From Trichococcus collinsii (GTDB lineage Bacteria; Bacillota; Bacilli; Lactobacillales; Aerococcaceae), in contig NZ_FNQH01000001.1 in the NCBI RefSeq assembly GCF_900107505.1, positions 558,001 through 622,000 of the forward strand: 64,000 nucleotides of DNA. Direction: 5' to 3'. The notes under the pieces are model-generated. The model had not been told where the DNA came from and did no database searches. It saw nothing but the letters and a program-made list of their open reading frames with translations. The position numbers and the translations under genes were made by a program. Shown here piece after piece: positions 7,717 through 16,358 of the stretch (positions are counted from its first letter, which is position 1; every line of letters starts with the position of its first letter).

Positions 7717-8655
7717 TCAAATCAAGAATAATGATTTCAGGACCGTTATGAACACAACCAAACTGAACATCGAAAAGATGGTGGTGAAAACGACAATTTG
7801 ACTCGCTAAGTCCGGATCTCCGCCCATCTGTTGCGCCATCGTATAGCTGGATACGGCCGTTGGACCGCCCAGCATCGTCATCATCGGCACCAAATTTTCT
7901 CTAGTCAATCCGTAGAGGACAGCCAGCGTCAGACCGATTATCGGGATCAAAACCAACTTGAAGAATACAGTCATTGCCAGTTGGATCCGAGCATTATTCA
8001 AGGCGTCAAAGCGGAAAGTGCCGCCCATGACAATCAATGCCAAGGGTGTGACCAGCCCTTTGATGCCGCTCAGCGTATCGTCGAGGAACAGAGGGAATTT
8101 CAATCCGGAAAGGCTGATCAGGATCCCTACTATCGTACCGATGAACATCGGATTTTTCAGGATATCCAAGAGGATGCGACCGGGTTGGATTTTATGATCC
8201 GAATAGATGGAAAGTGCCACGACGGACAGGACATTATTCAGAGGAACGATGACCGCAATCAATATCGATGTCATCCCCAATTGGCTTTCGGACAACAGCG
8301 AAGTAGCGATAGGCAACCCGAACAGGACAAAATTGGAACGGAATGTCCCTTGCAGCATCACCCCGCGTTTGGCATTGTCCTTTTCAATCCGCGGAATGAA
8401 TAAAGCAAAAAGCAAGAAGAAACTTAAAGTAAGTCCGACAGCGAAAAAGAGCACATCGACTCTGAAGGTGCTTCTGACATCCGCTTCGTAAACGTTCATA
8501 AGGAGATTGATCGGCAAAAAGAACCGAAAAATGGCATTATTCAATTTTTGATATGTTGTGCCGTCCAACAGTTTGGCCCGCAATAATCCCTGCCCGATCA
8601 ACATGTACAACAATAACGGCATTACTGCATTCACTGCAATGGAAAAATTCCCCAA
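7717..8655 (-). CDS. AEC (auxin efflux carrier) family transporter
   Basis: 312 residues and about ten membrane helices arranged as two inverted halves, the layout of AEC/BART permeases. Recognisable elements are MPLLLYMLIGQGLLRAKLL, NxxVFFFLPINL-type helix ends, GLPIATSLL, and the C-terminal GGPTAVSSYTMAQQMGGD. Family members in Lactobacillales carry malate or other organic or amino acids, so the substrate cannot be assigned. The start codon is TTG, supported by AAAGGAGAG 8 bases upstream. A long dyad at 8727-8778 lies in its upstream region and may regulate it. Confidence 0.85.
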   Translation of the reverse strand: MGNFSIAVNAVMPLLLYMLIGQGLLRAKLLDGTTYQKLNNAIFRFFLPINLLMNVYEADVRSTFRVDVLFFAVGLTLSFFLLFALFIPRIEKDNAKRGVMLQGTFRSNFVLFGLPIATSLLSESQLGMTSILIAVIVPLNNVLSVVALSIYSDHKIQPGRILLDILKNPMFIGTIVGILISLSGLKFPLFLDDTLSGIKGLVTPLALIVMGGTFRFDALNNARIQLAMTVFFKLVLIPIIGLTLAVLYGLTRENLVPMMTMLGGPTAVSSYTMAQQMGGDPDLASQIVVFTTIFSMFSLVVFITVLKSLFLI

Positions 8656-8726
8656 CTGATTCTCTCCTTTCCTAGTATTAAATTGATGCTGATTCTTATT
8701 TTTGAATAAGTGAAGACTGATTCAAG

Positions 8727-8778
8727 CAACAGTATCAGTTTACCATACACAGTTGGAGAAGGTACACTGATACTATTG
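8727..8778. repeat. 18-bp-arm inverted repeat between divergent genes
   Basis: CAACAGTATCAGTTTACC (8727-8744) and the reverse complement of 8761-8778 agree at 16 of 18 positions (consensus CAAYAGTATCAGTKTACC), separated by 16 bases. It lies between the divergent AEC carrier and pRiA4b-like genes, with no terminator-like T-run. It could be an operator for a dimeric regulator or a long hairpin element. Confidence 0.6.
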
Positions 8779-8858
8779 CTTGCCTTTGTGGGGAGAATAT
8801 GGGTTTACTCGGTCTGTTTACCCTCAATAATTCCGATAAAAAAGCCATGTGTTAATCT

Positions 8859-8888
8859 TTGCTAGCACCCTTAAAAAAGGGTTATACT
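8859..8888 (+). promoter_or_regulatory. Candidate promoter of the pRiA4b ORF-3-like gene
   Basis: TTGCTA (8859-8864), an 18-base spacer, then TATACT (8883-8888), with the start codon at 8919. Confidence 0.5.
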
Positions 8889-8918
8889 TGAGGAAAGTAA
8901 AGAACAGGGGTGGTCAAG

Positions 8919-9638
8919 ATGATTTATGAATTCAGGATTGCTGTCCGCGACATCGGCGTACCAATTTGGAGGGATATCCAGGTGAACAGCGATGAGACTT
9001 TCTACGACTTCAACAGCATCATCCAAGCGGCATTCAGTTGGAGCGGGTTTTTCGAACACCGTTTTGAAATCACGCGCTCCGGCGGCACAGACCTCCTTCC
9101 CATCATCATAGAGGAGACACCTTTGGACACCTTGGAAGATTATACGGACGAGAGCGACCCCAGGGAATATTCCAATGAGGAACGTGAAGATGTGGATGAA
9201 ATCGAAGAAAATGATTACGATTATTACGATGAAAACGACAGCGCGGAAAATGAGGACCAGACGCTACAAAAATTTTTCACCGAAATCGATGATGCGGCGA
9301 CCTACATCTATTTCACGGATGCCGTCATAGAAGTGGATATCCAACTCACGGAGATGGTTGTTCCACAAGAAGATTGCCGTTATCCGATTTGTGTAGCCGC
9401 GGAAAACGCCAGTCCGGACGAAATGGAAGACCGCACCACAATTCTTCAGAATCGGGATAAACTAAAATTGACGAATACACAAGAGTTGATCAGTTTGATT
9501 AACTTCGCGTTATCTCAACTGGGTGACTCAGATATTTTCGACACGGAATATGAAGATTTTGGGTCAGAATATGCGATCGATACTAGCTGGGATGATGTGC
9601 TGCCTGATGAGACGGAAGATTCGCCGCCCAATTATTGA
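8919..9638 (+). CDS. Plasmid pRiA4b ORF-3-like protein with acidic insert
   Basis: 239 residues. The N-terminal part (MIYEFRIAVRDIGVPIWRDIQV, here split for description; then FYDFNSIIQAAFSWSG and EHRFEI) is the start of the pRiA4b ORF-3-like / IS1096 TnpR-like family, whose role is unknown. Residues about 70-115 are an extremely acidic stretch (Asp/Glu/Tyr/Asn) that interrupts the family fold, and the C-terminus is also acidic. Start 8919 has AGGGGTGG 5 bases upstream; the GTG at 8910 lies inside that ribosome binding site. No transposase is nearby, so the IS link is by family name only. It is monocistronic and ends at a strong terminator. Confidence 0.7.
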   Translation: MIYEFRIAVRDIGVPIWRDIQVNSDETFYDFNSIIQAAFSWSGFFEHRFEITRSGGTDLLPIIIEETPLDTLEDYTDESDPREYSNEEREDVDEIEENDYDYYDENDSAENEDQTLQKFFTEIDDAATYIYFTDAVIEVDIQLTEMVVPQEDCRYPICVAAENASPDEMEDRTTILQNRDKLKLTNTQELISLINFALSQLGDSDIFDTEYEDFGSEYAIDTSWDDVLPDETEDSPPNY

Positions 9639-9653
9639 AGGTTCAAAAAAATA

Positions 9654-9690
9654 CAGCAGACCACCCGAAAAAGTGGTCTGCTGTTTCTGT
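9654..9690 (+). terminator. Terminator after the pRiA4b-like gene
   Basis: CAGCAGACCAC and GTGGTCTGCTG form a perfect 11-bp stem with an 8-base loop, followed by TTTCTGT. Confidence 0.88.
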
Positions 9691-9887
9691 GCCAATTTAT
9701 ATTTTATGCGCGCTTAATTTCAAACAATATATTTTCCCGGTCATACTTTCTTAACAAAATAATCGTCATTCCGAAACAAATGCATCATAAATCTGTGTTA
9801 TGATGTCCATTGAATGCTCCTGAACAACAAAAGTAGTTTTGTTGCAACGGTTGTTCTGAGCAAATAGACATGCAAGGGGGATTAGGT

Positions 9888-10856
9888 ATGACCTACCCGA
9901 TCATCATCGTTTTTCTTCTTGTCCTGACGTTTATCCATATCATGAAAAAACGCAACGGCAAGGAATCCAGATTTCCATTCACATCAGTGTTTCTCGGCGT
10001 GCTCTTCGGATATCTGCAGCAAGCCACTGCTATCGGCAGCATCATCGGCTTTCCGGATCTAGGACTTTACCTTTCGCTCGTATTTTTAAGCTTAGCCACT
10101 CTCCAGACCTTGGTTGGGAAAAGCAAGCAGAAACGCGAAGCGAATGCCCGATTCCGCAGCGGCGTATCCGGCTTGATCCTGGGGACCGGTTTTGTCTATC
10201 TGCACACCCAAACGGCCGCTGATCAACTGATAGCTGCCAGAACGGGCATTTCCAATTTGACGCTCTATTTGGCAATTGGTTGCTACGCCCTGGCTGCCTT
10301 GTCCTTTTCAGCCAATCTGAACAAACTCATGAAGAAGCAAGGCACACATTTTAAAAATGGTGTGCTCGGCGCACTGTTCGGCACATTGTTTCTTTTTCTG
10401 GATACGCAAACGATGGCCGGCGCCTTATTGGCGAACACCACTGGGCAGAACAGCCTGCTTTTGTATGCCGCACTCGTCAGTTATGCGATTGCCGTCTTCA
10501 GCATTCTTATGGAGGGCAACAAACGCTTGAAAGTGACCAGCGGCAATACCAAACGGGCGATCCTGTGTGCAGGTTTGGGGGCACTATTTAGATACATCCA
10601 TCTCCGGACAACGCTGGATGACCTATTGGGTGTTTCCGGATGGATGGGCACCCTTTCGTTCGGTCTCTTCATCGCAGCCGCAGTCTTTCTGGCGCTGGAC
10701 CTGTTCAAATCCGGCAAGTTCAAAGCCAAGAAGCGCTCTGCTGTAAAGTCGACCAAACAAACGAAACCTGTTTTTACAACCGAACAGAAGGCAGTCGAAA
10801 ATCCGGAAGCAAACGGTCTCTCACGGTCTGAATATAGACGCAAACAAAACATGTAA
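9888..10856 (+). CDS. Integral membrane protein with four tandem two-helix repeats, unknown function
   Basis: 322 residues. After an N-terminal membrane helix (MTYPIIIVFLLVLTFIHI) the protein is built of four units of about 60-68 residues. Each unit starts with a basic or aromatic residue and a G-x-LFG/ILG-x-x-F-x-YL/FL-x-T-Q-T helix, then a short polar loop, then a second helix, then a lysine-rich linker. Visible repeat cores are LGVLFGYLQQAT, LILGTGFVYLHTQT, LGALFGTLFLFLDTQT and AGLGALFRYIHLRT. The C-terminus is basic and cytoplasmic. I do not recognise the family. Start 9888 is chosen because AAGGGGGA lies 6 bases upstream; the ATG at 9870 overlaps that site. It is monocistronic. Confidence 0.75.
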   Translation: MTYPIIIVFLLVLTFIHIMKKRNGKESRFPFTSVFLGVLFGYLQQATAIGSIIGFPDLGLYLSLVFLSLATLQTLVGKSKQKREANARFRSGVSGLILGTGFVYLHTQTAADQLIAARTGISNLTLYLAIGCYALAALSFSANLNKLMKKQGTHFKNGVLGALFGTLFLFLDTQTMAGALLANTTGQNSLLLYAALVSYAIAVFSILMEGNKRLKVTSGNTKRAILCAGLGALFRYIHLRTTLDDLLGVSGWMGTLSFGLFIAAAVFLALDLFKSGKFKAKKRSAVKSTKQTKPVFTTEQKAVENPEANGLSRSEYRRKQNM

Positions 10857-10882
10857 ACCCGGAACATCACTGCCAAAACAGC

Positions 10883-10925
10883 AAAAGTAGCGGCCTCTCA
10901 TCATATGAGAGATCGCTGCTTTTTT
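10883..10925. terminator. Bidirectional terminator
   Basis: AAAAGTAGCGGCCTCTCAT (10883-10901) pairs with ATGAGAGATCGCTGCTTTT (10905-10923) with one mismatch and a 3-base loop. It serves the plus-strand membrane protein gene and the minus-strand HTH gene. Confidence 0.9.
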
Positions 10926-11154
10926 AGTCCTCATCCTTGATGTCAGGGTCTTCCGGCAAAGGCGTATTCAGGTATGCCACCAGTTCTTGTTTGTACTTTT
11001 CCCTTTGTTCGATGAAAAGATTGAATTGATTGCGATTCAGGAGTAGTTCATCATCCACGCTGATTGTGCGGATTTGACGCTCGCGGATCAAACGATAGAT
11101 TTCGTTGACCGGCACTTCCAGATAGTCAGCCGTTTCTTGAATATTCAAATACAT
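10924..11154 (-). CDS. Excisionase-family (MerR-like) HTH DNA-binding protein
   Basis: 76 residues. The core MYLNIQETADYLEVPVNEIYRLI is the helix-turn-helix of the excisionase/HTH_17 group, followed by an IRTISVDDELLLNRNQF wing and a charged tail. Start 11154 is preferred because GGAAGGTG lies 5 bases upstream; an open frame runs to 11178 without a better site. It may bind DNA as a small regulator. It lies 119 bp downstream of the proteasome-like gene on the same strand; whether the two share a transcript is unclear. Confidence 0.75.
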   Translation of the reverse strand: MYLNIQETADYLEVPVNEIYRLIRERQIRTISVDDELLLNRNQFNLFIEQREKYKQELVAYLNTPLPEDPDIKDED

Positions 11155-11273
11155 AATAACACCTTCCACAAAGCCCATTTCGTTAAGTTTACACTAAGTT
11201 CAGCATTTTTGGGGAAATTTTCTTTTCTATAATCGCCGGCAGCCTTATCAGACACTTCTTACAGGAGGGCCTT

Positions 11274-12530
11274 TCAGCGCAGACGATTGATGTCGGGATT
11301 GAAATAGTTTTTCCGCTTGACCCAGACCGGACCGTCCCCTTTCGTGATCAGAAGCACATCAATCGGTCCGCCGACTGTTTCCATCGAAAAGGATATTTTC
11401 CCTTTGAAGGAAGTAATATTGACCAACGTTTCCGCTATCAGAGCAAGTTCCTCCTTCGGCATCGAATCAATCGTCATCAATACGGGGGTCAAATGCCGTT
11501 CCTGCTTCATATTTTCGAAGGCATCCAGACCCGATTCGACCAGCATCGCCTTCAGTTTATTAATTTCCGTAGCATCGCTTTCCTTCAACAGCTTTTTCTC
11601 CGTTAGTTCCGAAATGAGTTTTTCCAGAGTGGCTCGGAGCAGTTCCCCGAGGTCGGCCTCCAAATCCGGTGCTATGCCGTTAATGACAGTATGGACCATA
11701 TCCTGTTGCGCAAATGGGACAATAGCTGAGGAACATCTGTCTTCGGCAAAATCATTCATCACAATCTGCCTGACAACAAGCCGTTTCTTGATCACTTTAT
11801 CGACGACGCCGGATATATCATATTGATAGATGCTGGGAAAAAGCTCATCGTAGCCGAATCCGCCGATAACCAAGCCGGAGTAAGTGTCGGGATAGTAGCT
11901 GTCGCTGTATACGTAATTCCTCACGATCTTGTAAAGATCCGCCTTGAATTTATCGTAGAGGTTCAAGCCCAGGAATACGGTATCGAATAGCTCCTTGAAG
12001 ACCTCATCCATTTTCTCCCCGTATCGGTCGGAGAAAACTTTTATCGGCGCTTTTTTGGTGATACTTTTCATTTTCTCGCTTTCCTTCAGCAACGCCGGAA
12101 TCTTTTCTTCGACAGCTTTTTGGTAATCCGCCAGAGTGAATGCGCCGGGTGAAGGGATATAAGTCGTGTTCTCCAAAATGTAGCTGATATTCTCTACATA
12201 CCCGATTATGAGCACTTCGGTATAGATCGAGGAGTAGATTTCATCCACACTTTCAAGATAATTGAAGAATTCCGTGCAGTAGTTCCAGACTGAATCCAAG
12301 GGGCGGGCACCTATTTTTTGATGGAAGCCTTTTACGATAATTTCCCAAGGAATCCCCATAAATTGAACATTCCCGAACATCATGATGCCGATCGAGTGGG
12401 TCGGTCCGAGAGAAAAAATTTTATTGCCGGAATTGAAAATTTTCATTTGTTCGCTGTTCCCCATTGTAAGAGCGGAATCAGCCGCCAGGACCAATCCGTT
12501 CGCGTTCAATATTCCTACTTCTGCCGTCAT
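11274..12530 (-). CDS. Orphan proteasome-beta-like N-terminal-threonine hydrolase
   Basis: 418 residues. The start ATG at 12530 has GAGGAA 5 bases upstream and is followed at once by Thr2, so methionine removal would expose an N-terminal threonine. Numbering that Thr as 1, the sequence runs TAEVGILNANGLVLAADSAL with Asp17 in the catalytic position. A Lys in GNKIFSL sits where proteasome Lys33 falls once three inserted residues are allowed. A second proteasome-like block, GGFGYDELFPSIYQYD (residues 223-238), matches the central G-x-D-x-x-P-x-[IL]-Y-x-x-D strand-turn. Inserted and C-terminal helical regions make it twice the size of HslV or a beta subunit. No regulatory ATPase is adjacent. An open frame extends to 12614 but would bury the threonine. 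Function and substrate are unknown. Confidence 0.7.
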   Translation of the reverse strand: MTAEVGILNANGLVLAADSALTMGNSEQMKIFNSGNKIFSLGPTHSIGIMMFGNVQFMGIPWEIIVKGFHQKIGARPLDSVWNYCTEFFNYLESVDEIYSSIYTEVLIIGYVENISYILENTTYIPSPGAFTLADYQKAVEEKIPALLKESEKMKSITKKAPIKVFSDRYGEKMDEVFKELFDTVFLGLNLYDKFKADLYKIVRNYVYSDSYYPDTYSGLVIGGFGYDELFPSIYQYDISGVVDKVIKKRLVVRQIVMNDFAEDRCSSAIVPFAQQDMVHTVINGIAPDLEADLGELLRATLEKLISELTEKKLLKESDATEINKLKAMLVESGLDAFENMKQERHLTPVLMTIDSMPKEELALIAETLVNITSFKGKISFSMETVGGPIDVLLITKGDGPVWVKRKNYFNPDINRLR

Positions 12531-12658
12531 GACGCTTCCTCGCTTTCTTTTCAAACCTATTTTCCAAAAGCGTTTTCTTTCCTTCATTATAGCCTTACCG
12601 ATCCCTTTTCTCAAAACATTAGTAACACCGCTCTAACGTTAATTGTTGCCTGAAAGCA

Positions 12659-12698
12659 ACAAAAAAGAACCAGTGGCCACTATTTGGTGGCCACTGGT
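12659..12698 (-). terminator. Terminator after nifJ
   Basis: ACCAGTGGCCAC and GTGGCCACTGGT form a perfect 12-bp stem with a 6-base loop, followed on the minus strand by TCTTTTTTG. Confidence 0.92.
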
Positions 12699-12709
12699 CC
12701 GGATTTATG

Positions 12710-15700
12710 CTAGTCAGTATAAGAATCCAAGCGTGCATAGGACTGATAACGGTCTTTTGCGGCTAGGAGGCTTTCATCGAAGATCGCCTGTACATGCTCA
12801 GCATCATACTGGTTATACAATGAAGAGTAGCGGACCTCTTCCATCAGGAAATCCTGGAAACGTTCAAATTGTGGTTCCTTGGAATCCAACTTGAACGGGT
12901 TTTTCCCTTTCAGTTTGTTTTCCGGGTGGAAGCGGTAAAGATGCCAATACCCAACATCCACAGCATCTTTTTCGTGTTCCTGCGATACGGTCAAGCCGCA
13001 CTTGATGCCGTGGCTGATGCATGGCGAGTAGGCGATGACGATGGAAGGTCCATCGTAGGCTTCCGCCTCGGAGATGACTTTCAGTGTATGCCTAGGGTTT
13101 GCGCCCATCGCGATCTGTGCGACATAAACGTATCCGTAATTCATCATCATCATGCCCAAATCTTTTTTACGGACTGGTTTGCCGCCTGAAGCGAACTCGG
13201 CGATGGCACCCAGGTTGGATGATTTGGAAACCTGTCCGCCTGTGTTGGAATAGACTTCGGTATCCAGCACGAGGATATTCACATCTTCCCCGCTTGCGAG
13301 AACATGGTCGATTCCGCCGAAGCCGATATCATAGGCCCAACCATCTCCGCCGATCATCCAAGTGGAGCGTTTCATCAGATAGTCCTTATAGCCAAGCAAA
13401 TCGTTTACCGATTGTTGGATAGTCTGATCCGTTGTGTCAGCAGTTTCCAAAGCCTTGATGTACGCTTCGGCTAATTTGCGGGCACTGCTTTTGTCGTTGA
13501 AGCCCTCAGTCCAGGCTGTTGCTGCCGTTCTGAGCGAATCGTCGATTTGCAGGTTCAAGAGTTCTCCTGTCAATTCCAGTGTCCGTTGACGCAGTTGTTT
13601 CGTCGCATGGTGCATTCCTAAGCCGAATTCCGCATTATCCTCCAATAAGGAATTTGCCCAAGAAGGTCCGCAACCTGCTTCATTTGTCGTATACGGAGTG
13701 GAAGGAGCCGATCCGCCGTAGATGGAAGAGCAGCCTGTCGCATTCGCGATCTGCATACGATCACCCACCACTTGGGTAACTAGTTTGATATATGGCGTTT
13801 CGCCGCAACCAGCGCAGGCACCTGAAAATTCAAACAACGGTTTTTCGAACTGGCTGCCCTTAACCGTGTTGATGCCGACAGGATTTTCTTTGTGCGGCAG
13901 ACGGATCATGTAATCCCAGTTATTGTTTTCCTCCAGATGATCCTCGCGGTTTTTCATTTCAATCGCTTTTTTACGTGCCGGACAGGTCAAGACGCAGATG
14001 CCGCAGCCCGTGCAGTCGGCAGCGGACACTTGGATTCGGTATTTGTAGTCTTTGTATGGGCGCATCCCGTCCAGGAATTCCATACCTTCAGGGGCATTGG
14101 CTGCCTCGTCTTCGGTGGCCAGGAACGGTCGGATAGCGGCATGCGGACAAACGAAAGAGCATTGATTGCACTGGATGCATTCCTCGGGATTCCAGATTGG
14201 GATCTGGACGGCGATTTCGCGTTTCTCGTATTGCGTCGTCCCCTGCGGGAAAGTCCCGTCAGCCCGGTCCAAAAAGGCGCTGACAGGCAATTGGTTGCCT
14301 TCCATCCGTTCCATCATGTTGGCGATGTTGCGGACAAAATCCGGTTCTCCCTTCAACACTTCCGGCTCATCCTGTGCATCCATCCAGCTATTTGGAATGC
14401 TGATTTTTTGGACACCTTCCATGCCGGCGTCGATCGCTTTCTCGTTCATGGAAATGATTGCTTCGCCTTTATGACCGTATGACTTGCGGGCCGCTTCCTT
14501 CATGTACTGCATGGCCTCTTCAACAGGTATGACCGGTAGGATTTTGAAGAAAGCCGCTTGACAGATCGTGTTGATCCGCCCACCAAGTCCGATTTCCTTG
14601 GCGAGATTGATAGCATCGATCGTATAGAAGTCAACCTTGTTTTCTGCGATGTATCGTTTCATCTTGGCAGGCAACCGCGTTTCAAGATCCTCTGCGCGCC
14701 AATTGGTGTTCAGCAGGAAAGTGCCTCCCGGTTTCAGATTCTTCAGCATGTCGTATTTTTTGACGTAGGCGTGGTTGTGGCAAGCCACGAAATCAGCCTT
14801 TTCGATCAGATAGGGCTCATGGATTGGTTCCTTGCCGAAGCGCAAATCGGAAATAGTGACACCACCCGATTTTTTCGAATCGTAGGAAAAATAAGCCTGT
14901 ACGTGCATATCGGTATGATCTCCGATGATTTTGATCGAATTTTTGTTGGCCCCAACTGTCCCGTCGGAACCGAATCCCCAAAATTGCGCCTCGAACGTGC
15001 CTTCCTGACGGACGTCGATCTGTTCATCGATCACAAGCGAAAGGTGAGTGACGTCATCGTTGATACCGATCGTGAAGGGGTGCTTCGGTTCCTCCTTCTT
15101 CAGGTTTTTGTAGACTGCGAACAGCTGCTCCGGCGTTGTGTCCTTAGAACCCAAGCCATAACGGCCGCCGATGATCATCGGACGGTCAAGGCGATTGTTG
15201 AAGGCCGCCACGACATCCAGAAAGAGCGGTTCGCCGATGGAGCCGGCTTCTTTCGTGCGGTCGAGAACCGCAATCCGTTTTACGGAGTCCGGTAAAGCCT
15301 TCATAAAGTGCCCAACGCTGAACGGACGGTAAAGATGCACATTGAGGACACCCACTTTTTCCCCTAAGCGGTTCAGGTAATCCGCCGTCTCGCAGGCTGT
15401 TTCATACACGGAGCCCATGCAGATGATGACCCGTTCTGCATCCGTAGCACCGTAATAATTGAACAGACGGTAGTCCCGGCCAGTCAACTGGTTCATTTTT
15501 TCCATATAGCCTTCGACAATTTCCGGAACAGCATCGTAATACCTGTTGGCGGCTTCCTTAGTCTGGAAAAAGACGTCGGGATTCTGAGCCGTTCCCCGCA
15601 ATGTCGGATGGTTCGGGCTGAGGCTGCGGTCACGGAAGGCTTTCAAAGCATCCTGATCCAGCATTTCCGCGAGGTCGTCATACGATTGGACCTCGATTTT

Positions 15701-16249
15701 TTGGATTTCATGCGACGTCCGGAAGCCGTCGAAAAAATGCAGGAATGGCACGCGCCCTTTGATCGCCGCCAAATGGGCTACAGCTGCCAAGTCAGTCGCT
15801 TCCTGTACACTGGAGGATGCCAGCATAGCATAGCCCGTCTGTCTGCAGGCCATCACGTCCGAATGGTCGCCGAAGATGGAAAGCGCATGGCCCCCCACCG
15901 CACGAGCGGCAACATGAATGACGGAGGGCAACAGTTGCCCAGCCATTTTGTACAGGTCGGGTATCATCAGCAATAATCCTTGCGATGATGTATAGGAACA
16001 CGCCAAAGCGCCCGCTTGTAGCGCGCCGTGAACAGTGCCCGCTGCTCCGGCCTCGGATTGCATTTGGGTCACTTTCACAGTTTGGCCAAAAATGTTCTTG
16101 CGGCCCTCCTGCGCCCAATGGTCGACAGCGTCTGCCATCGGTGAAGAGGGTGTAATGGGATAAATCCCTGAAATTTCAGTAAAAGCGTAAGATGTATAGG
16201 CTGCGGCAGTATTGCCATCGACAGTCATATACATTTTCTCGTTAGACAT
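12710..16249 (-). CDS. nifJ: Pyruvate:ferredoxin (flavodoxin) oxidoreductase
   Basis: 1179 residues, the usual length of the single-chain homodimeric enzyme. It converts pyruvate and CoA to acetyl-CoA and CO2 and passes electrons to ferredoxin or flavodoxin. Domain order seen: TPP pyrimidine-binding N-terminal domain (YPITPSSPMAD), gamma domain (GFGSDGTVGANKNSIKII), two [4Fe-4S] clusters (CIQCNQCSFVCP and CTGCGICVLTCP), the third cluster Cys pair (CAGCGE) and the TPP-binding C-terminal domain (GGDGWAYDIGFGG). It indicates anaerobic pyruvate metabolism. It is monocistronic, with an extended -10 promoter at 16359-16367, a leader of about 100 bases and a strong terminator. Confidence 0.97.
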   Translation of the reverse strand: MSNEKMYMTVDGNTAAAYTSYAFTEISGIYPITPSSPMADAVDHWAQEGRKNIFGQTVKVTQMQSEAGAAGTVHGALQAGALACSYTSSQGLLLMIPDLYKMAGQLLPSVIHVAARAVGGHALSIFGDHSDVMACRQTGYAMLASSSVQEATDLAAVAHLAAIKGRVPFLHFFDGFRTSHEIQKIEVQSYDDLAEMLDQDALKAFRDRSLSPNHPTLRGTAQNPDVFFQTKEAANRYYDAVPEIVEGYMEKMNQLTGRDYRLFNYYGATDAERVIICMGSVYETACETADYLNRLGEKVGVLNVHLYRPFSVGHFMKALPDSVKRIAVLDRTKEAGSIGEPLFLDVVAAFNNRLDRPMIIGGRYGLGSKDTTPEQLFAVYKNLKKEEPKHPFTIGINDDVTHLSLVIDEQIDVRQEGTFEAQFWGFGSDGTVGANKNSIKIIGDHTDMHVQAYFSYDSKKSGGVTISDLRFGKEPIHEPYLIEKADFVACHNHAYVKKYDMLKNLKPGGTFLLNTNWRAEDLETRLPAKMKRYIAENKVDFYTIDAINLAKEIGLGGRINTICQAAFFKILPVIPVEEAMQYMKEAARKSYGHKGEAIISMNEKAIDAGMEGVQKISIPNSWMDAQDEPEVLKGEPDFVRNIANMMERMEGNQLPVSAFLDRADGTFPQGTTQYEKREIAVQIPIWNPEECIQCNQCSFVCPHAAIRPFLATEDEAANAPEGMEFLDGMRPYKDYKYRIQVSAADCTGCGICVLTCPARKKAIEMKNREDHLEENNNWDYMIRLPHKENPVGINTVKGSQFEKPLFEFSGACAGCGETPYIKLVTQVVGDRMQIANATGCSSIYGGSAPSTPYTTNEAGCGPSWANSLLEDNAEFGLGMHHATKQLRQRTLELTGELLNLQIDDSLRTAATAWTEGFNDKSSARKLAEAYIKALETADTTDQTIQQSVNDLLGYKDYLMKRSTWMIGGDGWAYDIGFGGIDHVLASGEDVNILVLDTEVYSNTGGQVSKSSNLGAIAEFASGGKPVRKKDLGMMMMNYGYVYVAQIAMGANPRHTLKVISEAEAYDGPSIVIAYSPCISHGIKCGLTVSQEHEKDAVDVGYWHLYRFHPENKLKGKNPFKLDSKEPQFERFQDFLMEEVRYSSLYNQYDAEHVQAIFDESLLAAKDRYQSYARLDSYTD

Positions 16250-16292
16250 TAAGGATTCCTTCTCTCAAATCGTATAGTTCACATACAGCGGG

Positions 16293-16333
16293 TTATTTTT
16301 CTGATTTTTTCGACCAAGAGTCGCAGAAAATAA
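16293..16333 (-). promoter_or_regulatory. Hairpin in the nifJ leader
   Basis: TTATTTTTCTG (16293-16303) faces CAGAAAATAA (16324-16333), with an inner CGAC/GTCG pair. It lies between the nifJ promoter and start codon, so it would be in the 5' leader RNA. It could be an operator or an RNA structure; no known riboswitch is recognised. Confidence 0.35.
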
Positions 16334-16358
16334 CGAGCTGGTGCATTCGTGTGATTTC

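Noticed and set aside
11274-12614. Longer start for the proteasome-like protein
   Set aside because: The upstream in-frame starts have no ribosome binding site and add a basic stretch that would bury the threonine. ATG at 12530 has GAGGAA at 5 bases.
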